The notes under the pieces: model-generated
Databases searched by the model: none
What the model saw: only the letters and a program-made list of their open reading frames with translations
What the model was told of the DNA's origin: nothing
NCBI RefSeq assembly: GCF_029167205.1
Contig: NZ_JARFPL010000002.1
Location: forward strand, 40,253-104,252
Direction of reading: 5' to 3'
Source of the DNA: Methanocrinis alkalitolerans
Lineage (GTDB): Archaea; Halobacteriota; Methanosarcinia; Methanotrichales; Methanotrichaceae
DNA: 64,000 bases
Shown here: positions 34,717-43,637 of the stretch, one piece after another
How positions within the stretch are numbered: the stretch's first letter is position 1
Layout of the letters: the number at the start of each line of letters is the position of its first letter
Position numbers and translations under genes: made by a program

Positions 34717-35499
34717 ATGACGATTGCAAGGCCGATCCCCAGCGAGCCTCTCCTCCTGGTGGAGGGGGGCGAGAGGGTGCTGGTGGCAGCCGACCTCCAC
34801 ATAGGGATAGAGCACCAACTCTGGCTCGGCGGCGCCAGCGTCCCCAGCCAGAGCGGCAAGATGCTGGAGGGGCTCGCTGCCCGGCTCGAAGAGGTCTCCC
34901 CCGACCGGCTCCTCCTCCTGGGGGACGTCAAGCACAACCTGCCCTGGAATTCTCTTCAGGAGAAGACCGAGGTCCCGGCATTCCTCAAGTCCCTTTCTCG
35001 CGTCGCAAAAGTCGAGATAGTCGTCGGAAACCACGACGTAGGCATATCCCACCTCGCTCCGCCGGAGGTGGAAATCCATCCTGCCACAGGGGTCGTCATC
35101 GATGGGGCCGGATACTTCCACGGCCATACCTGGCCAGACTCCTCGGTCTTCGAGGCCGAGATCCTGGTGGCGTCCCACCTCCATCCGGCGGTGAGGCTCG
35201 CCGACCGGATCGGCTCCGCCCCCCCCGAGAGGGCCTGGGTGAGGGCCCCCCTCTCGCCGGAGGGGCTCTCGGAGGAGTACGGCCGAAAGATCTCAGGACC
35301 CGAGGTGACGATCGTCCCCGCCTATAACCCCCTATGCGGAGGCTACCCCCTCGACGCCGCCTTTCGGGAGGAGAGGGGGCCCCTCCCCAGGATCGTTCGC
35401 CTCGATGAGGGGAGGGTCTACCTCCTGGACGGAACCGACCTGGGAAGGCTGCAGAGGGTGAGGGCTATCCAGGCGAAGATGACGGGAAGGGGGCGCTGA
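34717..35499 (+). CDS. Calcineurin-like metallophosphoesterase (COG1407 type)
   Basis: 260 residues with the metal-binding series ADLHIG (near residue 28), LLLGDVKH, GNHDVG and a late HGH plus ASHLHPAV. Dinuclear metal ligands are complete. The order, and the DxHxG start with IEHQLW, fit the archaeal ICC-like phosphoesterases of COG1407, often found near helicases. The substrate is not known. It sits between the deoxyribosyltransferase gene (24-base gap) and pyrE (35-base gap), all rightward. Confidence 0.85.
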   Translation: MTIARPIPSEPLLLVEGGERVLVAADLHIGIEHQLWLGGASVPSQSGKMLEGLAARLEEVSPDRLLLLGDVKHNLPWNSLQEKTEVPAFLKSLSRVAKVEIVVGNHDVGISHLAPPEVEIHPATGVVIDGAGYFHGHTWPDSSVFEAEILVASHLHPAVRLADRIGSAPPERAWVRAPLSPEGLSEEYGRKISGPEVTIVPAYNPLCGGYPLDAAFREERGPLPRIVRLDEGRVYLLDGTDLGRLQRVRAIQAKMTGRGR

Positions 35500-35534
35500 A
35501 AACGGTTATATCCCCCGCCCCCATCGTCCAGGTC

Positions 35535-36086
35535 ATGGACGAGAGAGAGAGGCTTTTGGAGCTGTTGAGGACGAGGGCTCTTCGGAGGGGGAAGATCACC
35601 CTCTCCTCGGGGAGGGTGAGCGACTACTACGTCGACGCCCGAGAGGTCGTCCTCCATCCGGAGGGGGCGTACCTGACGGGGAGGCTGATCCTCGATATGA
35701 TAGACCCTGAGGCGGCGGCCGTCGCCGGGATGACCCTGGGAGCAGACCCCATAGTTGCGGCCGTATCCGTCGTCGGCCACCTCGGGGGGAGGGACCTTCC
35801 GGCGCTGATCATAAGAAAGGAGGCCAAGGGGCACGGTACCGGAAAGTTCGTAGAAGGGCCGACCCTCCCCCAGGGGTCGAAGGTGGCGGTCGTCGACGAC
35901 GTCGTCACCACGGGGTCGTCCCTCATAAAGTCCATCGAGAGGCTGAAGGGAGAGGGCTACGAGCCGATCCAGGCGATCGCCATCCTCGACCGGGAGGAGG
36001 GCGGAAGCGAACGGCTAGCCGACGTCGGATACCGCCTCGAGTCGATCTTCACAAGGTCGGAGCTTCTGGAGGAGACGGCCGTCTAG
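35535..36086 (+). CDS. pyrE: Orotate phosphoribosyltransferase
   Basis: 183 residues. The PRPP-binding motif VAVVDDVVTTGSSL is near residue 118-131, preceded by the PRTase loops (GRVSDYYVDAREV and RKEAKGHGT). The enzyme joins orotate to PRPP to make OMP in pyrimidine synthesis. Length is usual for the stand-alone archaeal enzyme. An AACGGTTATATCCC stretch just upstream contains a TATA-like TTATAT at 35504-35509, giving a short leader. The stop overlaps the convergent secreted protein gene by 4 bases. Confidence 0.94.
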   Translation: MDERERLLELLRTRALRRGKITLSSGRVSDYYVDAREVVLHPEGAYLTGRLILDMIDPEAAAVAGMTLGADPIVAAVSVVGHLGGRDLPALIIRKEAKGHGTGKFVEGPTLPQGSKVAVVDDVVTTGSSLIKSIERLKGEGYEPIQAIAILDREEGGSERLADVGYRLESIFTRSELLEETAV

Positions 36087-36457
36087 ACCACCGTCAGAAG
36101 CCTGCCGTTCCTGTCACCGCACCTGATGTGGCGGGATCGACCCTCTTCGTCGGTGTAGATCACCTGGGATGATATTGCGTACTGGCCCGGGCTCTCGCCC
36201 CTAACCGGATAGTCGACGGACGCCGAATTTCCCGGCGGTATATTCACGGTCCTGACCCCCGGATCGAGGACCAGAAGACCATCAGGGACCCCCGGAACTA
36301 CGCTGACGTCCAGGGCAGACTCCCCGGTGTTGCCGAGGCGGAGCGTCACCAATACATCTTCCCCCACACCCACATGGTAGCGGTCAAGCCCCTGCTCTAC
36401 GTGGATCCCCACCACCAGAAAGACCAGGAGGACCGGCACCAAAGGAACCGTCTTCAT
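36083..36457 (-). CDS. Small secreted single-domain Ig-like (NEW3/CARDB-type) protein
   Basis: 124 residues: a signal peptide (VPLVPVLLVFLVVGIHV) and one beta-rich domain with VGVGEDVLVTLRLGNTGESALDVSV, then IPPGNSASVDYPVRG. This is the same V-x-x-G-x-x-V-x-V-x-(L/V)-x-N-x-G pattern as the repeats of the large surface protein at 15.3-20.0 kb. Two cysteine/glycine residues near the end (RCGDRNGR) are unusual. It stands alone, convergent with pyrE (4-base overlap). A cell-surface or sheath role is inferred. Confidence 0.65.
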   Translation of the reverse strand: MKTVPLVPVLLVFLVVGIHVEQGLDRYHVGVGEDVLVTLRLGNTGESALDVSVVPGVPDGLLVLDPGVRTVNIPPGNSASVDYPVRGESPGQYAISSQVIYTDEEGRSRHIRCGDRNGRLLTVV

Positions 36458-36576
36458 CGAACCGAACTAGGGCCCCTCCGGAATTTAAAGGTAGCTTTCA
36501 TATAAGAGCTACGTGAGACCTCCGCGCCCCCTTTTCGTCCTCGTCCTGGTGGAGAGGGGATACAAAAATACTTATC

Positions 36577-38166
36577 ATGGCGAAGACTTTTCTACCACCG
36601 ATGGACGTTTCGTACTCGGTCTGGCGCGAGGTAGCGGCGGAGAGGGAGACGGTGAGCGGCGAAAGCTTCTCCTTCCTCTTCGACCGACGGTATACCAACC
36701 GCCTCAACAGGATGAGCCGGGTATTCTTCGAGGCTTATGCCAGGGCCACAAGAGAGGTCGCGGAGGAGGAGGACCGCTTCCCGAGCCTCAGCGAGATCGA
36801 GTCGAGGATGGACAGCGGCGCCATATACGCCTACAAGGACCGGCTGATGAGGTCCACCGGTTTCTTCGAGGAGGTGAAGATCTCCGGGATATCCTATCTC
36901 ATACCCAAGGCCAGACGGTTCGTCGACGAGACGGGGACCTATACCGACCTCATTTTAGACCTGGAGAACGGCGAGGTCGTCTTGCCCAAGAGGGATAAGC
37001 CCTCGGCAGGTCCGCGGACCGAGGAGTCGGGCCCCGAAGGAGACGAGACGGAGGGGGAAGAGGAGGATCTCGAGGAGGGATCGGAGGGTTTGGTGGAAGG
37101 AGAGCCCCCCGCTCCGCCGGAGGGATTCGACGTGGGGAGGGGGGAGGAGCCGGACCGCCCCACGGCGCCTTCGGCCGAAGAGGCTGAACCCCGGGGCGAA
37201 GACGAAGACGAAGCGGCTGATGGAGAAGACGAGAGAAGGCCTCCCGGCGCGGAGGAGGCAGGGGCAAAAGAAGAGGCGAGGCCCCAGCCGGTGGCGCCCC
37301 CTGAGGAGCCTCCCCTCGAGCCGGAGGAGAAGAAGGCCGAAGGGACGATGGGAGCCGAAATCCCCACGGTGAAGACCTCCGAGGCGGCGGAGGATGAGAC
37401 CGAGCCCGTCGCCTTCGTCGAGATGGAAAAACCGGAGGAGATCTTCGGCCCGCAAGCCTCCGGGGTGGAGAGGGAGCCGCCGGCAGATAAGACCCCTCCT
37501 CCGGCCTTTCAGCCGAGGAACCCACCGAAGAGGCCGGAGAAGGGGTCTGGTGGATGGTGGAGGGATAAGAAGGCCCTCGTCATCGCCGGCATCGGCCTCC
37601 TCCTCATCGTAGCAGGCTTTTACTTATGGCCTTCCGAGGCGCCGGAGCCTCCGGCGATCCCGCCTCCGCCGTCGGATTTCGTCAGCTATTCCGCCTACCT
37701 GACAAACGCCTCCGGCAACTCCTATCTCAACCTGGACATAACAAACCCCAAGGGGCTGGAGAGCAAGGTGGAGCTCGTCCTCCCCCCGGACGTGGACAAG
37801 AGCATCAGCGCCACCGGCGGGATAGTAACGATATATTACACCAACAACACCGTCATCCAGCTCGTCTCCAGCAACAACGCCAGCGTCTCGGTCGCCCTCA
37901 CCGACGAGTACATCCTCGTCCCCGTCACCTTCAACCTGGCGATACCCGAAGGTTACGAGTCGTCGGTCCTAGTCTACGACAAAGACTATAGGGTCAGCAG
38001 GACCAACAGCACCATAAACCTCTGGTCCAACACCACCGCAGACCCCCTGGAATTCGATCAGATCTACAATGCCAAGAGAGCATCTGGCGGTCCCGGTACC
38101 GAGGAGAGAGGCCCAGAGAACGCTACAGCGGGCCCGCCGACTGGGCCTCCTGGACCCCAGACGTAA
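36577..38166 (+). CDS. Single-pass membrane protein with acidic linker, unknown function
   Basis: 529 residues in four parts. Residues 10-125 form a folded alpha-rich cytoplasmic domain (contains FLFDRRYTNRLNRMSRVFFE) that I cannot assign. Residues 130-325 are a low-complexity Glu/Pro/Ala linker. One membrane helix follows at about 330-350 (ALVIAGIGLLLIVAGFYLW). The outer domain (355-525) has many N-glycosylation sequons (NAS, NTT, NST, NNT) and beta-rich composition. By charge the N-terminus is inside. A TATA-like AAAAATACTTA at 36564-36574 is too close to this ATG and better fits the ATG at 36601 (MDVSYSVW). taw2 follows 19 bases later. Confidence 0.8.
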   Translation: MAKTFLPPMDVSYSVWREVAAERETVSGESFSFLFDRRYTNRLNRMSRVFFEAYARATREVAEEEDRFPSLSEIESRMDSGAIYAYKDRLMRSTGFFEEVKISGISYLIPKARRFVDETGTYTDLILDLENGEVVLPKRDKPSAGPRTEESGPEGDETEGEEEDLEEGSEGLVEGEPPAPPEGFDVGRGEEPDRPTAPSAEEAEPRGEDEDEAADGEDERRPPGAEEAGAKEEARPQPVAPPEEPPLEPEEKKAEGTMGAEIPTVKTSEAAEDETEPVAFVEMEKPEEIFGPQASGVEREPPADKTPPPAFQPRNPPKRPEKGSGGWWRDKKALVIAGIGLLLIVAGFYLWPSEAPEPPAIPPPPSDFVSYSAYLTNASGNSYLNLDITNPKGLESKVELVLPPDVDKSISATGGIVTIYYTNNTVIQLVSSNNASVSVALTDEYILVPVTFNLAIPEGYESSVLVYDKDYRVSRTNSTINLWSNTTADPLEFDQIYNAKRASGGPGTEERGPENATAGPPTGPPGPQT

Positions 38167-38185
38167 GACCGTCTCAAAGGGCGAG

Positions 38186-39082
38186 ATGGTAGAGATACCC
38201 GTGACCTCCGCCCCGCCGGGGATGGTGGTAGTCCTCCAGAACGCCCCCGAGTTTTACGAGACCATTCCAGACCTCGCCGCCTTCTTCGGCGAGGACATCT
38301 GCGCCGAAGAGAGGAACCTCCTCCCGCGGGGATGGTCGATCCTGGGGAGGGTGATCGCCGTCAAGATCGACCCCCGGATCCATCACCTCAAGGGGAAGAT
38401 CGGCGACGCTCTCCTGGCGATCTACCCCCGCTGCTCCTCCGTCCTCCTGGACCGGGGGGTAGCCGGTCCCTTCCGGGAGCCGGACCGAGAGCTCATTGCA
38501 GGCGACCCCGCCACCGAGACGGTCCACCGGGAGGACGGGGTCGCCTTCAAGCTCGACCCCATGAAGACGATGTTCTCGCCGGGGAACATGCGGGAGAGGA
38601 TGAGGATGGGCCGCCTCGGCAGAGGCGAGACCGTCGTCGACATGTTCGCCGGGATCGGCTACTTCACCCTCCCCATGGCGGTCCACTCCCGCCCCAAGAG
38701 GATCTTCGCCATCGAGATCAATCCGGTCGCCTTCGGCTACCTCGTCGAGAACGTGCGGCTCAACGGCGTCGATGGAATCGTCGTCCCCATCCAGGGCGAC
38801 TGCGCCGTTGCCACCCCAAAGGGCGTCGCCGACCGGGCAGTGATGGGGTATGTCGGGACGACGGACCGCTACCTCGACGCCGGTATCGCCGCCCTCCGGA
38901 CCGGTGGAGTCCTCCACTACCACCAGACCGTCCCCGAGCGGCTCTATCCCGAAAAGCTCGAAGAAGATCTGACGGAGGCAGCGGAGCGGGCGGGAAGGTC
39001 GGTGCAGATCGAGAGGCGGGCAAGGGTGAAGAAGTACTCGCCGGGGATGCTCCACGCCGTCATCGACGCCCGGGTCAAGTGA
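38186..39082 (+). CDS. taw2: tRNA wyosine-derivative enzyme Taw2 (Trm5/TYW2 family)
   Basis: 298 residues. A Rossmann methyltransferase-like fold carries DMFAGIGYFTLPM as the SAM-binding motif and AIEINPVAFGYL after it. The replacement of the Trm5 catalytic region by VMGYVGTTDRYL and the later LHYHQTVPE are typical of Taw2/TYW2, which transfers the aminocarboxypropyl group of SAM to the modified guanosine 37 of tRNA-Phe rather than a methyl group. The start ATG 38186 follows AAGGGCGAG. Archaeal Trm5 methyltransferase is the alternative, but the motif set favours Taw2. Confidence 0.83.
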   Translation: MVEIPVTSAPPGMVVVLQNAPEFYETIPDLAAFFGEDICAEERNLLPRGWSILGRVIAVKIDPRIHHLKGKIGDALLAIYPRCSSVLLDRGVAGPFREPDRELIAGDPATETVHREDGVAFKLDPMKTMFSPGNMRERMRMGRLGRGETVVDMFAGIGYFTLPMAVHSRPKRIFAIEINPVAFGYLVENVRLNGVDGIVVPIQGDCAVATPKGVADRAVMGYVGTTDRYLDAGIAALRTGGVLHYHQTVPERLYPEKLEEDLTEAAERAGRSVQIERRARVKKYSPGMLHAVIDARVK

Positions 39083-39140
39083 TCGAATCGAGTTACCGAA
39101 TCGAATAATTATTATCCTATAAGATCAATAATCATCTTCG

Positions 39141-39852
39141 GTGATCATTTTGAAGATAAGATGGCTGGGCCACTCCTGCTTCAGGATCGAGGACGGTTCG
39201 GGGAAGGTCGTAGTAACAGACCCCTTCGACGAGGCCGTCGGCTACCCCCTCCCGAGGATCAGGGCCGACGCCGTCACCGTCAGCCACGACCACCACGACC
39301 ACAACAACGTCGAGGCCCTTCAGGGCCGACGCCGTCACCGTCAGCCACGACCACCACGACCACAACAACGTCGAGGCCCTTCAGGGCCGACCGGCGGTGG
39401 TGAAGGGGCCGGGAGAGAAGGAGGCCGCCGGGATCAGGTTCGAAGGCTTCCAGACGTATCACGACGAGGAGAAGGGAGAGCTCCGGGGCGATAACACCAT
39501 ATTCTGCTTCGAGATGGACGGCGTCAGGATCTGCCACCTCGGCGACCTCGGCCACCTCCTCAGCGAAGAAGACGCCGCCGCCCTCGGCGAAGTGGACGTT
39601 CTGATGATCCCCGTCGGTGGGGTCTACACCATCGACGCCGGAGGCGCCAAGGAGGTCGTCGGCCAGATAAAGCCGAAGGTCGTCATCCCGATGCACTTTA
39701 TGACCCCGGCCCTCACCTTCAAGGTCGACCCTCCCGACCGGTTCCTCTCGGGCCAGAAGGTCGAGAGGCCGGCCACCACCTTCGAGGTCTCGAAGGAGAG
39801 GCTTGCTGAAGAGGTAGATGGGCCCCTGATCGTCCTTCTCGACTACAGATGA
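39141..39852 (+). pseudogene. UPF0173 metallo-beta-lactamase-fold hydrolase, frameshifted by a 61-bp duplication
   Basis: The first half (from GTG 39141 or TTG 39150) encodes IRWLGHSCFRIEDG and the metal motif VSHDHHDH. The second half, in another frame from about 39391, encodes VKGPGEKEAAGIRF, CHLGDLGH, IPVGGVYTIDA and IPMHF to the stop at 39852. Between them 61 bases are exactly duplicated (39260-39320 and 39321-39381). Because 61 is not a multiple of three, the frame breaks. Removing one copy gives a continuous protein of about 216 residues, a normal UPF0173 hydrolase, with NNVEALQGRPAVVKG across the join. No other damage is seen, so the event is recent, reversible, or an assembly error. 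Confidence 0.88.
39260..39381 (+). repeat. 61-bp perfect tandem duplication flanked by 10-bp microhomology
   Basis: Two identical 61-base units sit head to tail, and the 10 bases CAGGGCCGAC that begin each unit occur once more in the sequence after the second, at 39382-39391. The original single copy was thus bounded by 10-bp direct repeats, a classic substrate for slippage or unequal recombination. Confidence 0.97.
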
Positions 39853-39915
39853 GGGGCCGGAGGTGGCGGCCGGATCGACAGGTTAATACATGAAAAGCGA
39901 AATCTGGCGTGCTGA

Positions 39916-39988
39916 AGCCCGGTGATGTAGCGGTCAATCATACGAGGCTCTGGACCTCGTCACCAAGGTTCGAATCCTTGCCGGGCTA
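39916..39988 (+). tRNA. tRNA-Gln (anticodon CTG)
   Basis: A 73-base tRNA with acceptor AGCCCGG/CCGGGCT, discriminator A at 39988, anticodon stem CGAGG/CCTCG enclosing CTCTGGA (anticodon CTG) and T-loop TTCGAAT. No CCA is encoded (ACT follows). An AT-rich TTAATACATGAAAAG lies about 25 bases upstream as promoter. It marks the left edge of an accessory region. Confidence 0.96.
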
Positions 39989-40316
39989 CTACGGTATATT
40001 TTGTTGGTCTTTTCCGGGGAAGCTAAAGGTCGTATCTCTGATGAAGTTAGTCTACAAGATCACTTACCGGAACGGAAAGATCTACTTAAGCAAAGATAGG
40101 AGATCGAATTCATTCGATCTCTCCGGTCAAACGATCATCATATTGGCTACAACCAATTGCCAAAACGCAGCCGCTAAATCGATAATTGAAAAATAGGTTT
40201 ATATCGCATGTCGAAGGACTATCTGATGCCTTCAGATGGTGGAGGCCGGAAGATCGATAAGCTATAATGAGGTCTGTTAAATGGGTGGAGATATCACGAA
40301 TACTGAGCAGACCCCG
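39989..40316. other. AT-richer spacer after tRNA-Gln without a convincing gene
   Basis: Composition drops sharply from the GC-rich core right after the tRNA. A TATA-like GTTTATAT at 40197-40204 and another, CTATAATGA at 40262-40270, may serve the GIY-YIG gene. No copy of the tRNA 3' end was seen further right in the window. Confidence 0.5.
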
Positions 40317-41177
40317 ATGCCCCGACCATTTTCGATCAAAATCTTTTGCCACGATGGAAACCCTGCAGGATTGAGGATAATATCGAAGTCCAATTGGACG
40401 GGATGCGGTTTAGTATGTCCAAGACCTCTTTTGCCTGCGGTAAAAGGCAGAAAGGAGTTCACCCAACCAGGAGTTTACGTCCTGGTAGGCCCTCCCGAAG
40501 AGGGGGAGCTGCCCAAGATATACATAGGCGAGGGGGATGCGGTCGGGCCGAGGTTGGAGCAGCATTATGGCAACAAAGAGTTTTGGACCTGGGTGGTCTT
40601 CTTCGTCGCCACCGATGGCAGCCTTAACAAAGCCCATGTCCAGCATTTAGAGGCGAGGTTGCTCGACATGGCCAGGCAGGCCAAACGGTCCGCTATCGAC
40701 AATATAAACGCACCTCAAACGCCCGCCCTATCTGAAGCCGACGCTGCTGACGCTGAAAGCTTCCTGGCGGACATGTTGAGCATATTCCCTCTCCTCGGCC
40801 TAACCGTCTTTGAAAAGGCTCTCGGGACAAAGAGGAGATCAAGGCATCTATTCTCCATCGAGGCGAAAGGAATCTCCGCAAGAGGTTATGAGAGCCCAGA
40901 GGGTTTTCTGGTCCTCCAGGGATCGAAAGCCGTTTGTTCCGAAGTCGCATCAATCCATCGCTATCTTTCAGAACTCAGGAAAGAGCTTCAATCGCAGGGT
41001 GTATTGATACCTAGCGGAGATAACCTTGAGTTCTCACAGGATTATCTCTTCAACTCGCCTTCGACGGCTGCAGGGGTCGTCCAGGGCAGGTCGGCCAATG
41101 GGCGAATCGATTGGAAAGATGATCGCGGTAGGACTCTCAGGGAGGTCCAAGAGGAGAAGATGAGAACGTCCGTTTAA
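40317..41177 (+). CDS. GIY-YIG nuclease family protein with DUF4357 domain
   Basis: About 286 residues. The start RPFSIKIFCHDGNPAGLRI and SNWTG, then GVYVLVGP and KIYIGEGD with a following Arg and HYG, match the GIY-YIG half of the DUF4357 nuclease proteins common in bacterial and archaeal accessory genomes. A central helical part follows. The C-terminus (FNSPSTAAGVVQGRSANGR, then WKDDRGRTL) is the DUF4357 domain. The ATG at 40317 is favoured by family N-termini and by the box at 40262; the ATG at 40281 adds 12 residues. Such proteins occur near restriction systems, but their role is not established. GC is lower than in the core genes. Confidence 0.83.
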   Translation: MPRPFSIKIFCHDGNPAGLRIISKSNWTGCGLVCPRPLLPAVKGRKEFTQPGVYVLVGPPEEGELPKIYIGEGDAVGPRLEQHYGNKEFWTWVVFFVATDGSLNKAHVQHLEARLLDMARQAKRSAIDNINAPQTPALSEADAADAESFLADMLSIFPLLGLTVFEKALGTKRRSRHLFSIEAKGISARGYESPEGFLVLQGSKAVCSEVASIHRYLSELRKELQSQGVLIPSGDNLEFSQDYLFNSPSTAAGVVQGRSANGRIDWKDDRGRTLREVQEEKMRTSV

Positions 41178-41361
41178 GCGAGAGCCTCTAAAGAAGATTT
41201 TTCGATGCAGAGCCACAACTGGCTTTAAGCTTTTATATGAAATTAACCAGCCCTGGCGAGACCTTCGCCCCTGACCACTTACCCCAGGATCTCCCTGGAG
41301 TCCCGCCCTTTGCCTCGATCACCACCCCCAACGACCTTCGCTACGATCTGGCATTCAATAA

Positions 41362-41808
41362 TCACAGGGTTTCAATTATTTTATCAAATTCAAATTTATT
41401 AAGCAAATCCAAATTCTTTTTAGATATATTCAGCCCCCATTCGGGCTTGCTCTTTTTCCCTTCATAATCACGACTTACCAGCAAGCGGTTGGGATTGGAC
41501 CACTCTGATGAAGGTATAAGAGACATCTTCGGCGGCTTACCTTCTTCGAAAAGCACAATGGCAACCAGCAAATTCTTCCTTAGATCGAATTTGTGTTTCG
41601 GTAAAAAAATGTAGTTGAGTCCTCTAACAGATTTGACCTGAATATCATAATATGTATTTTCATTTTTTCGAGCTATAAAATCTATACCTTTATCGTCGAC
41701 CTCGGGCGTATAAACATCGAATCCCGCTAGCGTAAATTCCATCTTCACGAAATATTCAGCGTATTTGCCCAACTGCAGATGATTCAAGTGGTCCCATTTA
41801 TATATCAT
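41362..41808 (-). CDS. PD-(D/E)XK nuclease-like protein (DUF4365-like)
   Basis: 148 residues with GKYAEYFVKMEFTLAGFDV, DDKGIDFIARK and YYDIQVKS, the spaced E...D...QxK residues of the PD-(D/E)XK nuclease fold as found in Holliday-junction-resolvase-like and DUF4365 proteins. The C-terminal part (WGLNISKKNLDLLNKF) is helical. Composition is AT-rich, unlike the core genes around, a sign of transfer. The last 70 bases have a diverged inverted copy at 44030-44100. It could be a restriction, defence or repair nuclease; catalytic residues look intact. Confidence 0.7.
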   Translation of the reverse strand: MIYKWDHLNHLQLGKYAEYFVKMEFTLAGFDVYTPEVDDKGIDFIARKNENTYYDIQVKSVRGLNYIFLPKHKFDLRKNLLVAIVLFEEGKPPKMSLIPSSEWSNPNRLLVSRDYEGKKSKPEWGLNISKKNLDLLNKFEFDKIIETL

Positions 41809-41953
41809 CCTAACGCCTCACAATTATCCCTATTCTTGTAGAAGGAGGGCCATCATCTTCATTAACATTTGCCTAGAAGATCGTCGGCATCTCGGAGCAT
41901 CACCTAGATCAAAACCCGGATGGGATGGCGGGAGGGCGCCCCCCACCCACCTT

Positions 41954-42019
41954 CTAGAACTCGATCCCCACCCCCTCCTTCGCCACCGGTTCCATCCCCG
42001 GATAGATCGGAGCTTCGTC
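41954..42019 (-). pseudogene. Tail fragment of a gene, related to the fragment at 44.15 kb
   Basis: The minus strand reads DEAPIYPGMEPVAKEGVGIEF to a TAG at 41954-41956. The last ten codons and the bases after the stop (TCTAGAAGGTGGGTGGGG) match the tail at 44152 (VAEEGVAIEF, TCTAGATGGTGGGGGG). Nothing coding continues upstream. It is best seen as a relic left by duplication and deletion. Confidence 0.4.
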
Positions 42020-42050
42020 GCCTCATCTCGCTGCTTTTGACACATCAGCA

Positions 42051-43586
42051 TCATATGTAGAGGTAGTCATCCTCCTTGAAGGTATACCCATTCTCGGTCT
42101 TGAATGTAATGATGATATCAAACCGTTCAGGTTCGCCACCTAGTTTGATCTCACTGTTACTAATTCTGGGCGATAGGTACACTAGGTCCGTTTCCCCTGT
42201 AGTGCTAGTCGCACAGTAGTAATCGTCCCCCGTAACCTCGAACGTCTTGGTCACCACTTTCCCGCTCGGATAGTCTTTGTATACGTCAACCGTAACTGTT
42301 CCAAACGCCTGGACACATATTTTCTGAACCACCATGCCTGCATCAAGGATTAAGTATACCCTGAACCCATCCCCCACCTCATCTGTTCCAGCATCCATCC
42401 AGGTGTCATCAGTGACCTCGTATTGAAGACGAACTTCACCATCGCACTCCGTATCACGTCCAAGTGCAGCTAAAACAGCATCGGCTTCAGAGTAACGTTT
42501 CAACTTCAGCAGAGCGACACCTTTGTTATGCCATGCGTCGACATAATCAGGATTAATTTTGATGGCCTCATCATAAGCCTGGATGGCTTCATCATATTTG
42601 CTCTGCTTCATGAGAGCGTCACCTTTGTTTCTCCAAACCACGGAATCTTCAGGATCGAGACGGATGGCTTCATCATAAGCCTGGATCGCCTCTTGATCCT
42701 TGCCCAAGCGAGCTAGACTAAAGCCTTTAAGTCCCCAGAGTAAAACGTTCTCAGGGTCTAGCCTGATGGCTTCATCATACGCCTGTATCGCCTCGGTGCA
42801 GTTGCCATGGAAAACTTGAACAAGACCCTTTTCAAACCAGGCCCGAGGATCTTCGGGATCGATTCTGATAGCCTCGTCATAAGCCTGGATAGCTTCGTCA
42901 TATTTGCCCTGATCATTAAGAACATCTCCCTTATTCTTCCAGACTACAGCGTTCTCTGGGTCTAGCCTGATGGCTTCGTCGTAAGCTTGGATCGCCTCGT
43001 CGTACTTGCCTTGACCTGCGAGAGCAACGCCTTTGCCATTCCAAGCATCGGCATACTCGGGATCTAGCCTGATTGTCTCATCAAATTGCTGGAGTGCCTC
43101 ATCCAACTTGCCCTGCTGGAGGAGAGCAACGCCTTTGTTATACCAGGCCAATTCATCCTCAGAATACAACCGTATGGCTTCATCGTAAGCCTGTATGGCC
43201 TCAGAGTAGTTTCCCTGACTATAGAGAGCAACGCCTTTACGAACCCAGGCTTGGGTGCATCCAGGATCTAGCCTTATGGCTTCGTCATAAGCCTGGATAG
43301 CTTCGGTATAGTTGCCCTGTGCTACAAGAACCATGCCTTTACCGGTCCACGCCAAGGCACCATCTGGATCAAGCTTGATAACTTCTTCAATCGCTAGAAC
43401 GCCTTCGTCATAACTACCCTCGCTAAATAGTACTCGACCCTTCTCTAGCCACTCCTCAGCAGTCTCCTGGCCACACACAGGCATGGCCAATGCAGCCAGA
43501 GCCAACACGCACAGAATCGCATTCAGTTTCGTATTAGTCACCCTCTTGAGAAGGGGCTTGTCACGACCCAAGAAAAATGTTTCCAT
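42051..43586 (-). CDS. Exported tetratricopeptide-repeat protein
   Basis: 511 residues. After an export signal (LNAILCVLALAALAMPVCG) come ten or so TPR units of 34 residues, most ending YDEAIQAYDEAIRLDPE, to about residue 375. The units are so alike that recent expansion or gene conversion is likely. The last 130 residues form a beta-rich, cysteine-containing domain (VVQKICVQAFGTVTVDVYKD) I do not recognise. A GTG at 43541 giving VTNTKLNAIL is a possible start in place of the ATG, since the first 15 residues are not needed for the signal. TPRs scaffold protein contacts; the partner is unknown. Confidence 0.85.
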   Translation of the reverse strand: METFFLGRDKPLLKRVTNTKLNAILCVLALAALAMPVCGQETAEEWLEKGRVLFSEGSYDEGVLAIEEVIKLDPDGALAWTGKGMVLVAQGNYTEAIQAYDEAIRLDPGCTQAWVRKGVALYSQGNYSEAIQAYDEAIRLYSEDELAWYNKGVALLQQGKLDEALQQFDETIRLDPEYADAWNGKGVALAGQGKYDEAIQAYDEAIRLDPENAVVWKNKGDVLNDQGKYDEAIQAYDEAIRIDPEDPRAWFEKGLVQVFHGNCTEAIQAYDEAIRLDPENVLLWGLKGFSLARLGKDQEAIQAYDEAIRLDPEDSVVWRNKGDALMKQSKYDEAIQAYDEAIKINPDYVDAWHNKGVALLKLKRYSEADAVLAALGRDTECDGEVRLQYEVTDDTWMDAGTDEVGDGFRVYLILDAGMVVQKICVQAFGTVTVDVYKDYPSGKVVTKTFEVTGDDYYCATSTTGETDLVYLSPRISNSEIKLGGEPERFDIIITFKTENGYTFKEDDYLYI

Positions 43587-43637
43587 GAAGATCGGGGAAC
43601 ACCCGAAGATCCTACGGCGTGCCCCCTTAGCTGATTC

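Noticed and set aside
36939..37525. Several long minus-strand frames opposite the acidic linker
   Set aside because: They result from the GAG/GCC-rich repeat composition of the linker. The plus frame has a promoter, start and domains on both sides.
39161..39403. Alternative frames through the 61-bp duplication
   Set aside because: They give Arg/Pro-rich nonsense; only the frame restored by deleting one unit matches UPF0173.
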